This document shows positions 47,727 through 57,959 of a DNA stretch of 64,000 nucleotides, one piece after another. Below the pieces are notes generated by a model. That model was not told the origin of the DNA and searched no databases. It worked only from the letters and a program-made list of their open reading frames with translations. Within the stretch, counting starts at the first letter, position 1. The number at the start of each line of letters is the position of its first letter. A program made the position numbers and the translations under genes. The stretch is from NCBI GenBank assembly GCA_905250125.1, contig CAJNOL010000380.1, positions 1 through 64,000 on the forward strand, given 5' to 3'. The stretch is from Rotaria sordida. Lineage: Eukaryota > Rotifera > Eurotatoria > Philodinida > Philodinidae.

Positions 47727-49486
47727 GACAAGTCTTTACCTTCTAGGGCTAATTCCAGTTTTGTACGAATTATTTCGAAATTTGTCTTAAGACCAGGATC
47801 CATAGGACGACCATGTTGATCGTGATTAAGTAAAAGAATAACTTTGGACATTTCATCGAGCATTGGCATCAATAATTTCACTAAAATATTTTCATACCTT
47901 TTCAATTTTAATTCATGTTGAACTTGATTGGCTTCTAAAGCTTTATCATTATGTTTTAATACATTTATTTCTTGTTGAATAATTTTATCACTATCTGTTT
48001 TATCCTTCATAAATTTCTCGAATTTTTCGTTACATAATGTTATTTTAGAGATATTGTCGTTCATTTTTTCCATGTTAATAGCAAGTTCATTGAGTTTAGA
48101 TAATATCATATTGTGTGAACCAGTAATAGATGAATTATGTGAAGGATTTAATTGAGGAAATTGAACAGGATCATATTTAAAACAGTTGAATGTTGATGTT
48201 GAATTATAGTTCATGGATAATAATTTTTTGGTTAATGCAGCACGAAATTGTTTGACCACCGGGCAGCTCACCACATTCGATAAATGTTCACCTCCACAAT
48301 GAATACATTTGGGCTGATTTGAACATAGATGTTGTTTTAAATCCGGGAAAGATAGTCCACAAGTTTTACATGTTTCATTGGATTGTGTGCATTGGCGTTT
48401 AAAGTGGCCAATGCCACAACACTTGCTACAGATGAGTACTCTAGCAGGAGCAATATATTCTTCTACATCGAATGATCTATAATTAATATTAATTTTACCA
48501 GCAGATAAAATCTGATCACGAGCTAAAGTTGAAACAAATTCAATTTTAACCATTTTAATGTCTTGCTGAAATTTATTCTTTAATCTAATGACATTCTTAA
48601 TTTCAGGAAATTTTGCTTTTAAATCACCAGAAAAATCATTCATATCCGTATGAAAATCAACATGTTTTATAATAAGTGATAATTGAGGAGGAATAGTAGG
48701 TGACGAAGGAAATGTATAAAATTGAGATCCTATTTGTGGTGGCCATTTATCTTCATCTAGAAGACTAGTAAATGAATTAGCATCTTTAACAAAAAGCAGA
48801 ATATCATATTCAATGGAGGAGCATTTGAACGTTGATGATCTATAGTTAAAAAATAAAATATCAATTTGATGTTCATTTTTAAAAAATAAGGAAATTTCTT
48901 CAGCAGCTTGTTTGTCCTTGACATTTCCAGTTGAAAAACGAATTATAAATGGTGAAAATGGAAATCTGGTTTGTGCATAACGTGTTGCAGCCATGGTAAT
49001 ATCAGGGTGGTGTTGAGATGAATCATGTGTTGCTTTGTGGTGCATCAAATTAGAATTAGTGATAATGCGGTGATTATGTAATTGAGATGAAGATTGACAA
49101 TTGTTGTTGTTAACAGAAGAAGAAGATTGTTGGTACAGCTGATTCTTATGGTACATCAAATTATTATTATTATTATTTTTTTTTTTCTTCTTGTACGTGA
49201 CCATTGTAAAATCATCATCATGGTCGTCAGAATGTAAACGTCTAATAGATCTTGCAGGTGAATCAATAGATTGAATATTAATTGGAGGTGATGATGGTGC
49301 TTGAATGTTATTTTGTGGACTATTTCTGTTGGTGTAATAATGAATATTAGTAGTTGGATCATATACATAATCATTGACTAAATTTAACGAATTACTAACC
49401 ATTTGAGCTGTTGAATCATGACGAGAATTGTGAACCTGTTTATGAAGAATGAACTGGTTCTGTTGATTGTGATAATTGGCCGCCAT
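47723..49486 (-). CDS. LINE ORF1 protein (zinc-knuckle nucleic-acid-binding)
   Basis: 587 codons, starting at an ATG in a good context (CACCTCATGGCG). The layout is a disordered Gln/Asn/His/Ser-rich N-terminus (1-165, with a Lys then Asn run at about 99-109 from an ATT/AAT repeat), an RRM-like alpha/beta region (about 175-345), then three Cys/His knuckles: C353-x2-C356-x4-H361-x4-C366, a second around C373-C376-H386-C388, and a third around C394-C397-H401-C408. A helical, probably coiled-coil C-terminus follows (about 465-545). Such proteins coat the LINE RNA and chaperone it in the ribonucleoprotein particle. The ORF ends TCATGA, the ATG of which opens ORF2. Confidence 0.9.
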   Translation of the reverse strand: MAANYHNQQNQFILHKQVHNSRHDSTAQMVSNSLNLVNDYVYDPTTNIHYYTNRNSPQNNIQAPSSPPINIQSIDSPARSIRRLHSDDHDDDFTMVTYKKKKKNNNNNNLMYHKNQLYQQSSSSVNNNNCQSSSQLHNHRIITNSNLMHHKATHDSSQHHPDITMAATRYAQTRFPFSPFIIRFSTGNVKDKQAAEEISLFFKNEHQIDILFFNYRSSTFKCSSIEYDILLFVKDANSFTSLLDEDKWPPQIGSQFYTFPSSPTIPPQLSLIIKHVDFHTDMNDFSGDLKAKFPEIKNVIRLKNKFQQDIKMVKIEFVSTLARDQILSAGKININYRSFDVEEYIAPARVLICSKCCGIGHFKRQCTQSNETCKTCGLSFPDLKQHLCSNQPKCIHCGGEHLSNVVSCPVVKQFRAALTKKLLSMNYNSTSTFNCFKYDPVQFPQLNPSHNSSITGSHNMILSKLNELAINMEKMNDNISKITLCNEKFEKFMKDKTDSDKIIQQEINVLKHNDKALEANQVQHELKLKRYENILVKLLMPMLDEMSKVILLLNHDQHGRPMDPGLKTNFEIIRTKLELALEGKDLS

Positions 49487-49600
49487 GAGGTGGACTAATT
49501 AACAACAAATCACAGATCACGTCGAACACGTGATAGAAAGAACAAAGGTCAACAAGGACAGAAATGAATGTGTGCGTGTGTATATGAGATAACAGAAACG

Positions 49601-52600
49601 ACGAAAAAAAGATTATGTGTTTTTTTTTCTTCTAGAATTATTACTTAAAAATAATTCTCTAAGAAGATTATTATAAATGTTATGTTCTCTGATATCAAAT
49701 TATTTGATAAAAATTTATCTATTTTTGTTAATAGAGAATTTCAATAAAGATGAATTGTAGAGAAAAATAAAAAAAACATTGAATATTTGAAGAATGTAAT
49801 TCGTTTTGAATATAACTTATTAGTTGTGATTTTTTTTTTCTTTTTTCATAAACTCCTAATAGCATTTCACAAGGAACACCGATAAATGAAAGGGTTTAAT
49901 CATAACGATAGATAGATATGATTATGTAACGAGATAGCTCTATTTATAAGACTATGAAAAGAGGAACGTTTTTTTAAAATTATTCGTTAATATATGCGAA
50001 CAATTTTTAACCATAATAACAATAATTTGATATGTTTTAATAAATTATTCGAATAACTATATATATATATATATCTTGATTGTATAAATAAATGACCGAC
50101 AAGTTTTACCGATATGTCAGACGGGTATAACTCGAAGAAAAAGAAATCGAACTAAAGATAATAATTGATGATACTCTTTATATTGATAATCAGCAACTAA
50201 CTCTCAAAAAAAGGTTCAACGTTCGAGCGAATGTTTATCCCTGACACTGTTAAAAAGAAAACTAGAACTATCGTTTCTGATTAATAAAAACGAACTCGTT
50301 AAACTTTCGAATGTTATTAATAAAATAGAAAACGTATATAGAATTTATTTCAAGTTATTCATTTTATCTTCTATCTATGTGAAATAAGATAATTTGCACA
50401 TTATTACTTAACATATTATGAAAGTCTGAGGAACAAATGAGTTTTTTTCGTTTAATGGAATCAACAACTTAACGATGAATTAATCGTTTCCTTTACTAAT
50501 GAATCACCAAAGAAAAACAACTTTACAGATGACTTTATTTATCGAATAGTTATCGTTGATAAAACGACTTCATTGATTTATTTTAGCTAAATCATCTGCA
50601 CTATCTCGAAACGATCCAACAACAAACACCTATATATTATGGAACTATTTCATGATATACTCATTGTCTTTATAGAGCAAATTCTATAATAATTTTATTT
50701 ATTAAATAATCTGATTAACTTCTATATAGATGTTATTATTGTAATGCACCTGATAAAAGTGAATCTATCTTTGCTAATTCTAATATATCCGAAATAGATA
50801 ACTAGTCTCTCTGAGAGAAGATTCAATAAGACGATTATCGAATGATGATATTATTGATAAACTATAAATGATTTGTTATTTATCATAAACGTCTATAATT
50901 TAGTTCTACTGATCATCTATAACATAGGTGCAACTAATAAAAAAAGATAATTTATATTAAACTGTGTTGAATAAATCATAGTTAGAATTGTTAATCATCT
51001 TTATAACGTTGAATTAAATTTTATATAAAATATCTCGGAAAATATTTCTGATAAATATTCTCTAAAATTGATCAATCTTTTAATTATGTAAATAAACCAC
51101 ATAGATATATATAAAACAGACATTTATTCATATTTTAATAAAACTCATTAATTATTTGAATTTCTTGTTAAACGAACGATATGTTATTAAATAAGAATTT
51201 CTAATAATCTTCTCAAATCTAGACCATTAGGATAAAAAAGACTCGAAATTATTTTCAGATAAAAGTGACTCTTATCAATCGAAACATTCATTATGTAACG
51301 TTCGAAATAAAAAAGCAAACGTTGTGTCTGTTTCAGAATTTGTTACTAGAATACGAAATTTAATTAATATGTAGTTGAAGTTATTGATATTCTCTTTTAT
51401 TTGTAGGAAATAGTAGAGTTTAGTTATTTTTTTTTTGGAAATACAATCAAAACTAGAAAGGAAGGAATTCGGTTTTTTTTTCCAATAAAACATATAACTT
51501 AGAAAAAAAACAAATAAATCTTTGTTGTTAAGGTAGAGATTGATTTTAGTTTAAATTTGAACATAGATTCGATAAACGTTTTTCTATACTAATATATTGA
51601 ATAATCTATATTGATAGAAATATTAATTTAAATATAGTATGACATCAGTATTGACCTTAACCTTCTAAATAGTATACATCTGATCGTTCTATAATCCGTA
51701 GAGATAAATCGAAAAAATTTATTCGAAAACCGATATTAAAATCTGAAAGGAATGGCATTGAATAAGACCGGTGAAAAGAATTTTTTAAAAAGCTTCTACT
51801 ATTATTTTCTATTTATGTGTAGAGTTTCTGTTTGTGGTTAAATAAATATATCTTTCCTCATCTTTTCTGATCATATTGATTTGTTGAATGAGTTGAACCT
51901 AAGAATGAAAACTGTCATTTTTCAATTTCTATTCTTGATCAATCGTTTTATAAATTTATAGGAAAACGATTAGAAAAATAAAACAGTAAAAAATAATCGT
52001 ATTGTTATGTGTGTCTTGAAAATATTCTTCCCAATAGTGTCGTTGGTATCCTTGTAAATTAATTAAAACGTTAGTAAACGATCTAATTATATAACTATAA
52101 CGATCGAAATCATATCGATAGAAATAGATTATATATTTAAGTTTATTGTTAAACAATTCTTCTAGATAAACATATTCAACTATTCTCCATGGAATTCTCG
52201 GGAATGTACAGACGAATGCAAATTGATCTGTTCCGTTACATAATTGACATTTTTTTTAACGTTGCCTTATATAACCTAGGATGTTAAAATAATTGCCGAA
52301 ATGTCGAGGCACTGTTCTCCGTTTGTGAAAATCTTGGAAAGTAAGTTTTTTTTTCTATTAAAAAGAAAAGATCTATGTCTGAACTAGGAATTTTGTAGCA
52401 ACCATATTTTCGAGAACGAGTTTAAGAAGCAGGAGAAGGCAAAAAGCAAGCATATCTAGACAAAATTCTCGGAACTTTAATTCAGATTGAAAAAGGTCTA
52501 TTTCTCGATTATTTCCGGCTATATGAACTAAACATTCACAAGAAAATATATGAAAATCTAGCCAATGAAAAACTCTATCGATATGACCATTGTGAAAAAA

Positions 52601-53295
52601 ATTTCGATCTATTCTCGACGGTTTAATCGAATATTTAAAAAATAAAATTTTTCGCAAAAATGCCTTTTTTTTTACCAAGAACTATCGATCTGAACGAATA
52701 TTAGCCATTACCTTTGGAAAATACATGTCATACTCTTTTGTTTTTCATTATTTCTTCAAAATATATCAACTCATTGAAATAAAACGAGAAAATGTTCTTC
52801 AATGAGCATTTGTTTTACCACTGGAAAACGATCAGAGAGTGAAAGTAACCAAATTGTTTAGTCTCTCTCAGACACAACAATGTCTTTCTATTTAACAGTA
52901 AGACCTAATTTACTTACAATTAACGATTTAAATGAGTGCTCTTTGGTCTACAAGAGTTACCATTGAAAGTGTTTTTTCATTCTCTTCTAGCATTAAAAAA
53001 ATTCAAAGAAATAAAAATTGATGTGATTCACTCGCCAACTTACAAAAACTTTTCTATAACCTTCTTATAATAAATAGTTTCTTATAATAAAAAAACAAAA
53101 TATTAGATATAGATTACAAATAAAAACAAATTGATATAGAATCTATAAATGAGATTAAATATGGTTAAATATTCTCACGTGACAATAAATATTTAATATC
53201 AATATTATCGTTATGTTGATAAATTATCATTTGAACGTTTTTTCATTGGATATTCATCGTTCAGATGGCAAACGAAAACACATAATACACTATAG
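49601..53295. other. Gene-free AT-rich DNA
   Basis: A (TA)n run lies at about 50059-50075. The stretch at about 52190-52700 is a little less AT-rich, with a 101-codon minus-strand frame at 52373-52678 that I do not recognise. Nothing else gene-like. Confidence 0.4.
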
Positions 53296-53300
53296 AATAG

Positions 53301-53667
53301 TCAGTGTGTCCGTGCCTCCGGTTGGCTGTTCACATGATAACTTTTGACAACAGAGTCAGATTGCGATGAAACTTTCTACAAAGCTTAGTCTTGACAATAT
53401 CTCGGTCGAGTTTGAAGGTGAGAAGGATCGACCGAGCCGTTCCTGAGTTATTGCAAAAATACCCATTTTTGTGTACTCAAAAAGTGAGTACACTCTAGAA
53501 TCGGTCAGTGTGTCCGGCCGTTTACACGATAACTTTTGAAAGGAGAGTCAGATCACGATGAAATTTTCTACACAGTTTAGTCTTAACAATATCTCGGTCG
53601 AGTTCGAAGATGAGAATGATTGGCCGAACCATTGCTGAGTTATTGCAAAAATAGTCATTTTTCCCTA
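53301..53667. repeat. Tandem repeat A, two copies of about 204 and 160 bp
   Basis: 'TCAGTGTGTCCG' opens copies at 53301 and 53505. Both continue with 'GATAACTTTTGA', 'GAGTCAGAT', 'GATGAAA.TTTCTACA', 'ACAATATCTCGGTCGAGTT' and 'CTGAGTTATTGCAAAAATA', with scattered substitutions. Between them GTGTACTC (53471-53478) pairs with GAGTACAC (53486-53493). No coding frame is conserved between the copies. Confidence 0.85.
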
Positions 53668-53670
53668 TGA

Positions 53671-54820
53671 GAAGATAGACCCTTCTCTGTTTTCATAAAA
53701 AACTTTTCCCATCATAGTCAAATAAAACCCCAACTATTATATACCATTCGATAGAGAATTTCGCGAGCTACAAAATGGTATATAAAACATAAAGAAACAA
53801 GAAAGCTAACTCGCCTATTGCAAAGATAATTAATCGGAATTCGGTTCTGTTTTTGTCCACGCTCTATGCGATCCACAATTCGAGCTCTATCTTCCCATCA
53901 CAGAGATGATAGTTCGAGGTTTTCTAGAATGGAGAACTCGAATCTATGTTCCATTCGTCTCGAAATCCCATTAGTTGAGCAGTAACCAATAGAAATCAAG
54001 TTATAGGAAAAACGAGTTTCTTAGGGTAAATCAAGGTGAAGAGTTCAAATCTGAGGTGTATTTGCCTCCAAATCGTATTGGCTGAGCAATAGCCAATAGA
54101 AATTAAGTGTTTACAGAAAGGGTTTGCCAGGACAATTTTGATGTCCACACATTCTAGGGTGACTCATCTGTCTCATTCACTTTTTGAAGTACACATAACT
54201 CTCGGATTTAAATCCGAGGTTTCCACATTTTTACCTATAGCTTTCTGTGGAAAAATAGACCCATCGCGGCTTTCGTAAAAGACTTTTCCTATCGCAGTCA
54301 ATTAAAATCCCAACTATTATATACCATTCGATAGAGAATTTCAAGAGCTACAAAATGATATATAAAACATAAAGAAATAAGAAGGTTGACTCACCTATCA
54401 CAAGAATAATTAAAGAGAACTGGGCTATATTTTGGTTCACGATCTAATTGATCCAAAAAATAGCGCTCTATCTCCCGATCACAGTGATGATGTTTCGAGG
54501 TCTTCAGAGATGGAGAACTCAAATGTGTACGGCACTTCCAACGTAATACTATTGGTTGTGCAGTGGCCAATAGAAATGAAGTTATAGGAAAAATGACTGT
54601 TTTAGGGTAAATCAAGGGAAAGAGTTCAAACTTGAGCTGTTCGATCCCAAGTCCAATTGGTTTGGCAACGCGTAATGAAAATCAACATTTGCAATGCTAG
54701 TTTTCCCAGTTTAATTTTGATGTTCAGACATTCTAGGATGACTGATTCGTATGATTCACTTTTCTTCAGTACACATAACTCTCGGATTTAAATCCGAAGT
54801 TTCCGCATTTATTTCTTTAT
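53671..54820. repeat. Tandem repeat B, two 580-bp copies
   Basis: Copy 1 (53671-54250) and copy 2 (from 54251) are offset by 580 bp and diverged by substitutions. Conserved landmarks are 'ATAGACCC', the inverted pair TTATATACCATT (53737-53748) and AATGGTATATAA (53774-53785), 'CCAATAGAAAT.AAGTTATAGG', and the 18-base palindrome CTCGGATTTAAATCCGAG (54201-54218; one mismatch at 54781-54798). A minus-strand frame of 74 codons in copy 2 is not kept in copy 1, so this is not coding. Confidence 0.85.
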
Positions 54821-57566
54821 TCTTTTCACTCTGAAATCTATACGGTAAAAATTCCGATTACTAAAGCCTTTGTTTTTTTTAAATTAAATTTCCTAATTAA
54901 ACATAATATGAATAGACACAGATGCGTATTTCATTTATTATCTTTATTTAGTATATTGATTTATACTATTTACATAATTAATGCTAAACGATTTACTCAT
55001 TATCAATTGTCTTCATTGAGTATAAGTGCGAGTTTTAAGAGAAAAAAAAATCTATTGTATCTAAAGATATATTTGTTGAAGTAGAAGAAAAATAATAAAA
55101 TGAGAATAGTTGACAATAATTCTTAACTATAATAATATATAAAATGATAATTATTATTTGAGATATTCATTTGGAATAAATCAATATGAAAAAAAAAAAC
55201 ATGAAAACAAGACGAAGTGTTTCACCATGAAATAATACTTAACGAAAAAGATTTATATTTACTGAAAACTTATTTGATGAAATAAAATTCTAGAACGTTA
55301 GAAAAGCATTTGAATGTTTATAGTAAAACGTTTTCTATCAGTAGTTCATTGACAGGTAATAAATAGTCGAATAGTTCTATTGTTTAAGTTCATGAACAAA
55401 ATGATAGTATCATATAGAACTTAAACGAAAGTCTCAAGTTTTTGAACATGACCTAACGAAAGAAGTTTATTTCTATCACCAGAAATCAAGTGTTTGTTGA
55501 TTGTTTTGGTTCCTTTCTTCTAAGTTCTCCAATTGAGAAATTTCATCTATCTCATTTTCATCTCAATTTCCATTGAAGAACAACTGTTCAAGTCAATATG
55601 ATTATAATCTACAAGTATTAGCCCTACAGATTAGTAAACAAACGATAAGATTTAAATAATTCAAGTTATCCTTTGTTAAAATATTTCCTATTCAAAAAAA
55701 AACCAGTACATGTTCTATATACGTTCAGTAGTTTTTATTTGAACGTTTTTTATTTTTCTCTCATTAAGTCATTTGATTATAGAAGAAAGATCTAGTCTTA
55801 TTATGATGTATTGTATGAATAAGATTCGTTTTAAATAACTCAATTCTATAGTAGATGAAATAAATTTTATATTTAAATTGTTTTTAATTGTCACTGAGTC
55901 AATCCTCTTATCTATTGCTAACGACATAATTAAATCTCAAAGTAAATAAGTCATTTTACTAGTATCTAGAACAAAGGTTTTATACCATGTAGATATTTCG
56001 ATTTCCAGACGATGAAATTTTCCTGAAAAATGCTATTTCTTACATCGTAATCGTTGTTTTTTGTTTTTATAAGGTAGATTGTAAAAGATTTTTGATAAAA
56101 TCCATTGATATTCTTATTGATTATATTTGCAAATAAAATCATAGATATTTTCCTATCAATCAATTATTTAATTTGTTTTTCATCAACTTTTAACATAATT
56201 AGACCTTAAATAGAATTGAAAAATAAACATGATTTCTACGAAATAGTTAGAAAAATTAAAAAAAACATCTCTACCTAAATTTATTCCGATTAAATGAATT
56301 ATTCGAAAATTTCTAGATTGATTTAAGAAATAAATGACTCGAAGGTGACGTAGAATGTATAACCGCAAATAAACGATGTATTTCTTTCATTTTGTCTAAA
56401 TAAGATTAAAAAAAAACTAATAAATGATAGTGTTGATATAACTGAGTATGATGGTACTTGTTTCAAATCAAGCATATTAAAAATAAACGTAAATAATAAT
56501 AATAATAATGAGAATATTTAAAAAAAAAAAAAGATGATAATTATCTAAATAATTGAATCAAAATGAATAAATATGTTTGAAGATCTATCAAGCCGGTAGA
56601 CACTCTTCTCAGAAAACAAAAATTTATTTAGCTAAAGTAAAAATAGAAGAAGATATTAAAATCTCAGAATTTTTTTTTCTTTAAAAAAGTCAATGAGAAA
56701 AATAATAGATGGAACTATTTAAAGGTATAATTATTTTGTTGTTCCAATAAGTTCTCAATCCGTCTTATTTCTTTGACGAATTGGTAAATTGAGATAGACT
56801 AATAATTATACCAGTTGACGATTGTCAAAGTAAACGGTATCGATTTATAAAATATCAATCCGCTTTTAGTTCATCCGTTAATATATTAATGTAGTTATTG
56901 GAATAATCTATAAATATATTGACGTATGAAGATAAGATAATGTTATGTTTAATAATCTCGATCGACAAATTATTTTTCTTGAAGATTATATTAAAGTCAT
57001 AGAACATTGTTTAGAATATTGATTATCTATTTAAATTCTTTCTCGAAATCCATTCAAATATATTTTTCTTTAAAATTCTACATTGTATCGTCATATGTTA
57101 ACTCTTACTAATGGTAAGTAAAATTCATTGGAATTTAAATATAATAAAGCTATTTGATTTTCTAACTAAATTATAGTTAAATGATGTTTTTTTAAAAATA
57201 TTCTTATTTTATTTTTCTACTAAAATTGTTATCAATTATTAATCTAGATCATCTTGTTCATGTTCAACTAAAAATAAAAATGATACATATCCGAAACATA
57301 TTACTTATTTATTCATTTTGATGATCAATTAAAAACATAAATTTATAATTGATTAGATTTTATTGGTATTGGTTCTGCGTAATCTACCATAAGTTATAAA
57401 TGATATTATTAAATCAATTTTCAAAAAAACATCCTCAAAATAATACATCTAATATATTAAAGGAATTTGATTATTATTTTGATGATCTAAATAAACCAGA
57501 AAGACATATTGAAACAAGCTAATATTTCATAGTTTAATCGAAGACTTTCACTAGTTGAATTTTCTC
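54821..57566. other. Gene-free AT-rich DNA
   Basis: No gene or element end was found. Near 57420-57535 a single frame ('QFSKKHPQNNTSNILKEFD' and onward to a TAA at about 57520) looks more protein-like than its surroundings and may be a coding relic. It is too short to name. Confidence 0.4.
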
Positions 57567-57770
57567 TTAACCCTTTCAGTCCCGGCTTTTTTTTTGCGAA
57601 AATTGAAACTTTTAAATATGATCTTTTTTCTTTACGAACAAATTACATATTTGTCTCAAAAAAGCATTAGTAATTCATCTTTGAATGGTTGTATTTGAAA
57701 CAATCAACAATACATAGAAGTTCATTGCAGTCAGGACAAATATATTGTGTAGGGTGAGGTGTAGTGTGTG
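57567..57770 (-). mobile_element. piggyBac 3' remnant (terminal repeat and zinc-finger tail)
   Basis: TTAA (57567-57570) followed by CCCTTTCAGTCCCGG is a typical piggyBac end. Read inward on the minus strand, a frame ending at TAA 57668 gives 'YICPDCNELLC' and 'DCFKYNHSK', the C-x2-C ... C ... C-F ... H pattern of the Cys-rich finger that closes piggyBac transposases. The rest of the transposase is missing beyond about 57770. The terminus differs from the element at 2074, so this is another subfamily. Confidence 0.72.
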
Positions 57771-57790
57771 GGTGCGGATATCGATTTGAA

Positions 57791-57959
57791 GCTACTATGA
57801 CGGATGTAGATGATCTCTGAATTCTCAACGTTGGAACCTAAAAGCATAAAAGCTGAATGAGGATGCTCACAAGGATACACTCAACACTCTCATGTAGGTT
57901 CTATGTCTCTGAGCTCCAACATTGAGAATTACAAGATCACCTAAATCTATCATGGTAGC
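57791..57959. repeat. Imperfect inverted repeat beside the piggyBac remnant
   Basis: The left arm 57791-57840 (GCTACTATGACGG...TTGGAACCTA) is matched by the inverted right arm 57895-57959 with about one difference in five. Both arms keep the 'GAATTCTCAACGTTGG'-like core. The block is less AT-rich than its surroundings. It could be a small independent element or internal sequence of the broken piggyBac copy. Confidence 0.65.

Larger units (their letters stand above)
44519..49600 (-). mobile_element. Non-LTR retrotransposon (LINE), apparently full-length and intact
   Basis: Read on the minus strand: a 5' leader from about 49600, ORF1 (49486-47723), ORF2 (47726-44742), a 200-bp 3' UTR and a poly(A) tail (the T run at 44519-44544 on the plus strand). 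Both ORFs are open throughout. The base composition is less AT-rich than the surroundings, as expected for a young insertion in an old desert. An AP-type endonuclease plus reverse transcriptase with a separate zinc-knuckle ORF1 indicates the large group of APE-type LINEs (jockey-like to my eye; the clade is not settled). I did not find a convincing target-site duplication, so the 5' boundary is approximate. Confidence 0.9.

Noticed and set aside
52373-52678. 101-codon minus-strand ORF
   Set aside because: A moderately complex protein, but no recognised motif, no clear promoter or splice context and a gene-free neighbourhood. Homologues in other species would be needed to revive it.
57410-57535. 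Protein-like frame ending in '...PERHIETS'
   Set aside because: Only about 40 codons and in one frame; cannot be tied to any family.
57740-57780. G-rich stretch (GTGTAGGGTGAGGTGTAGTGTGTGGG) as a telomere-like repeat
   Set aside because: The bdelloid telomeric hexamer is not repeated in tandem here; only a single TGTGGG occurs.
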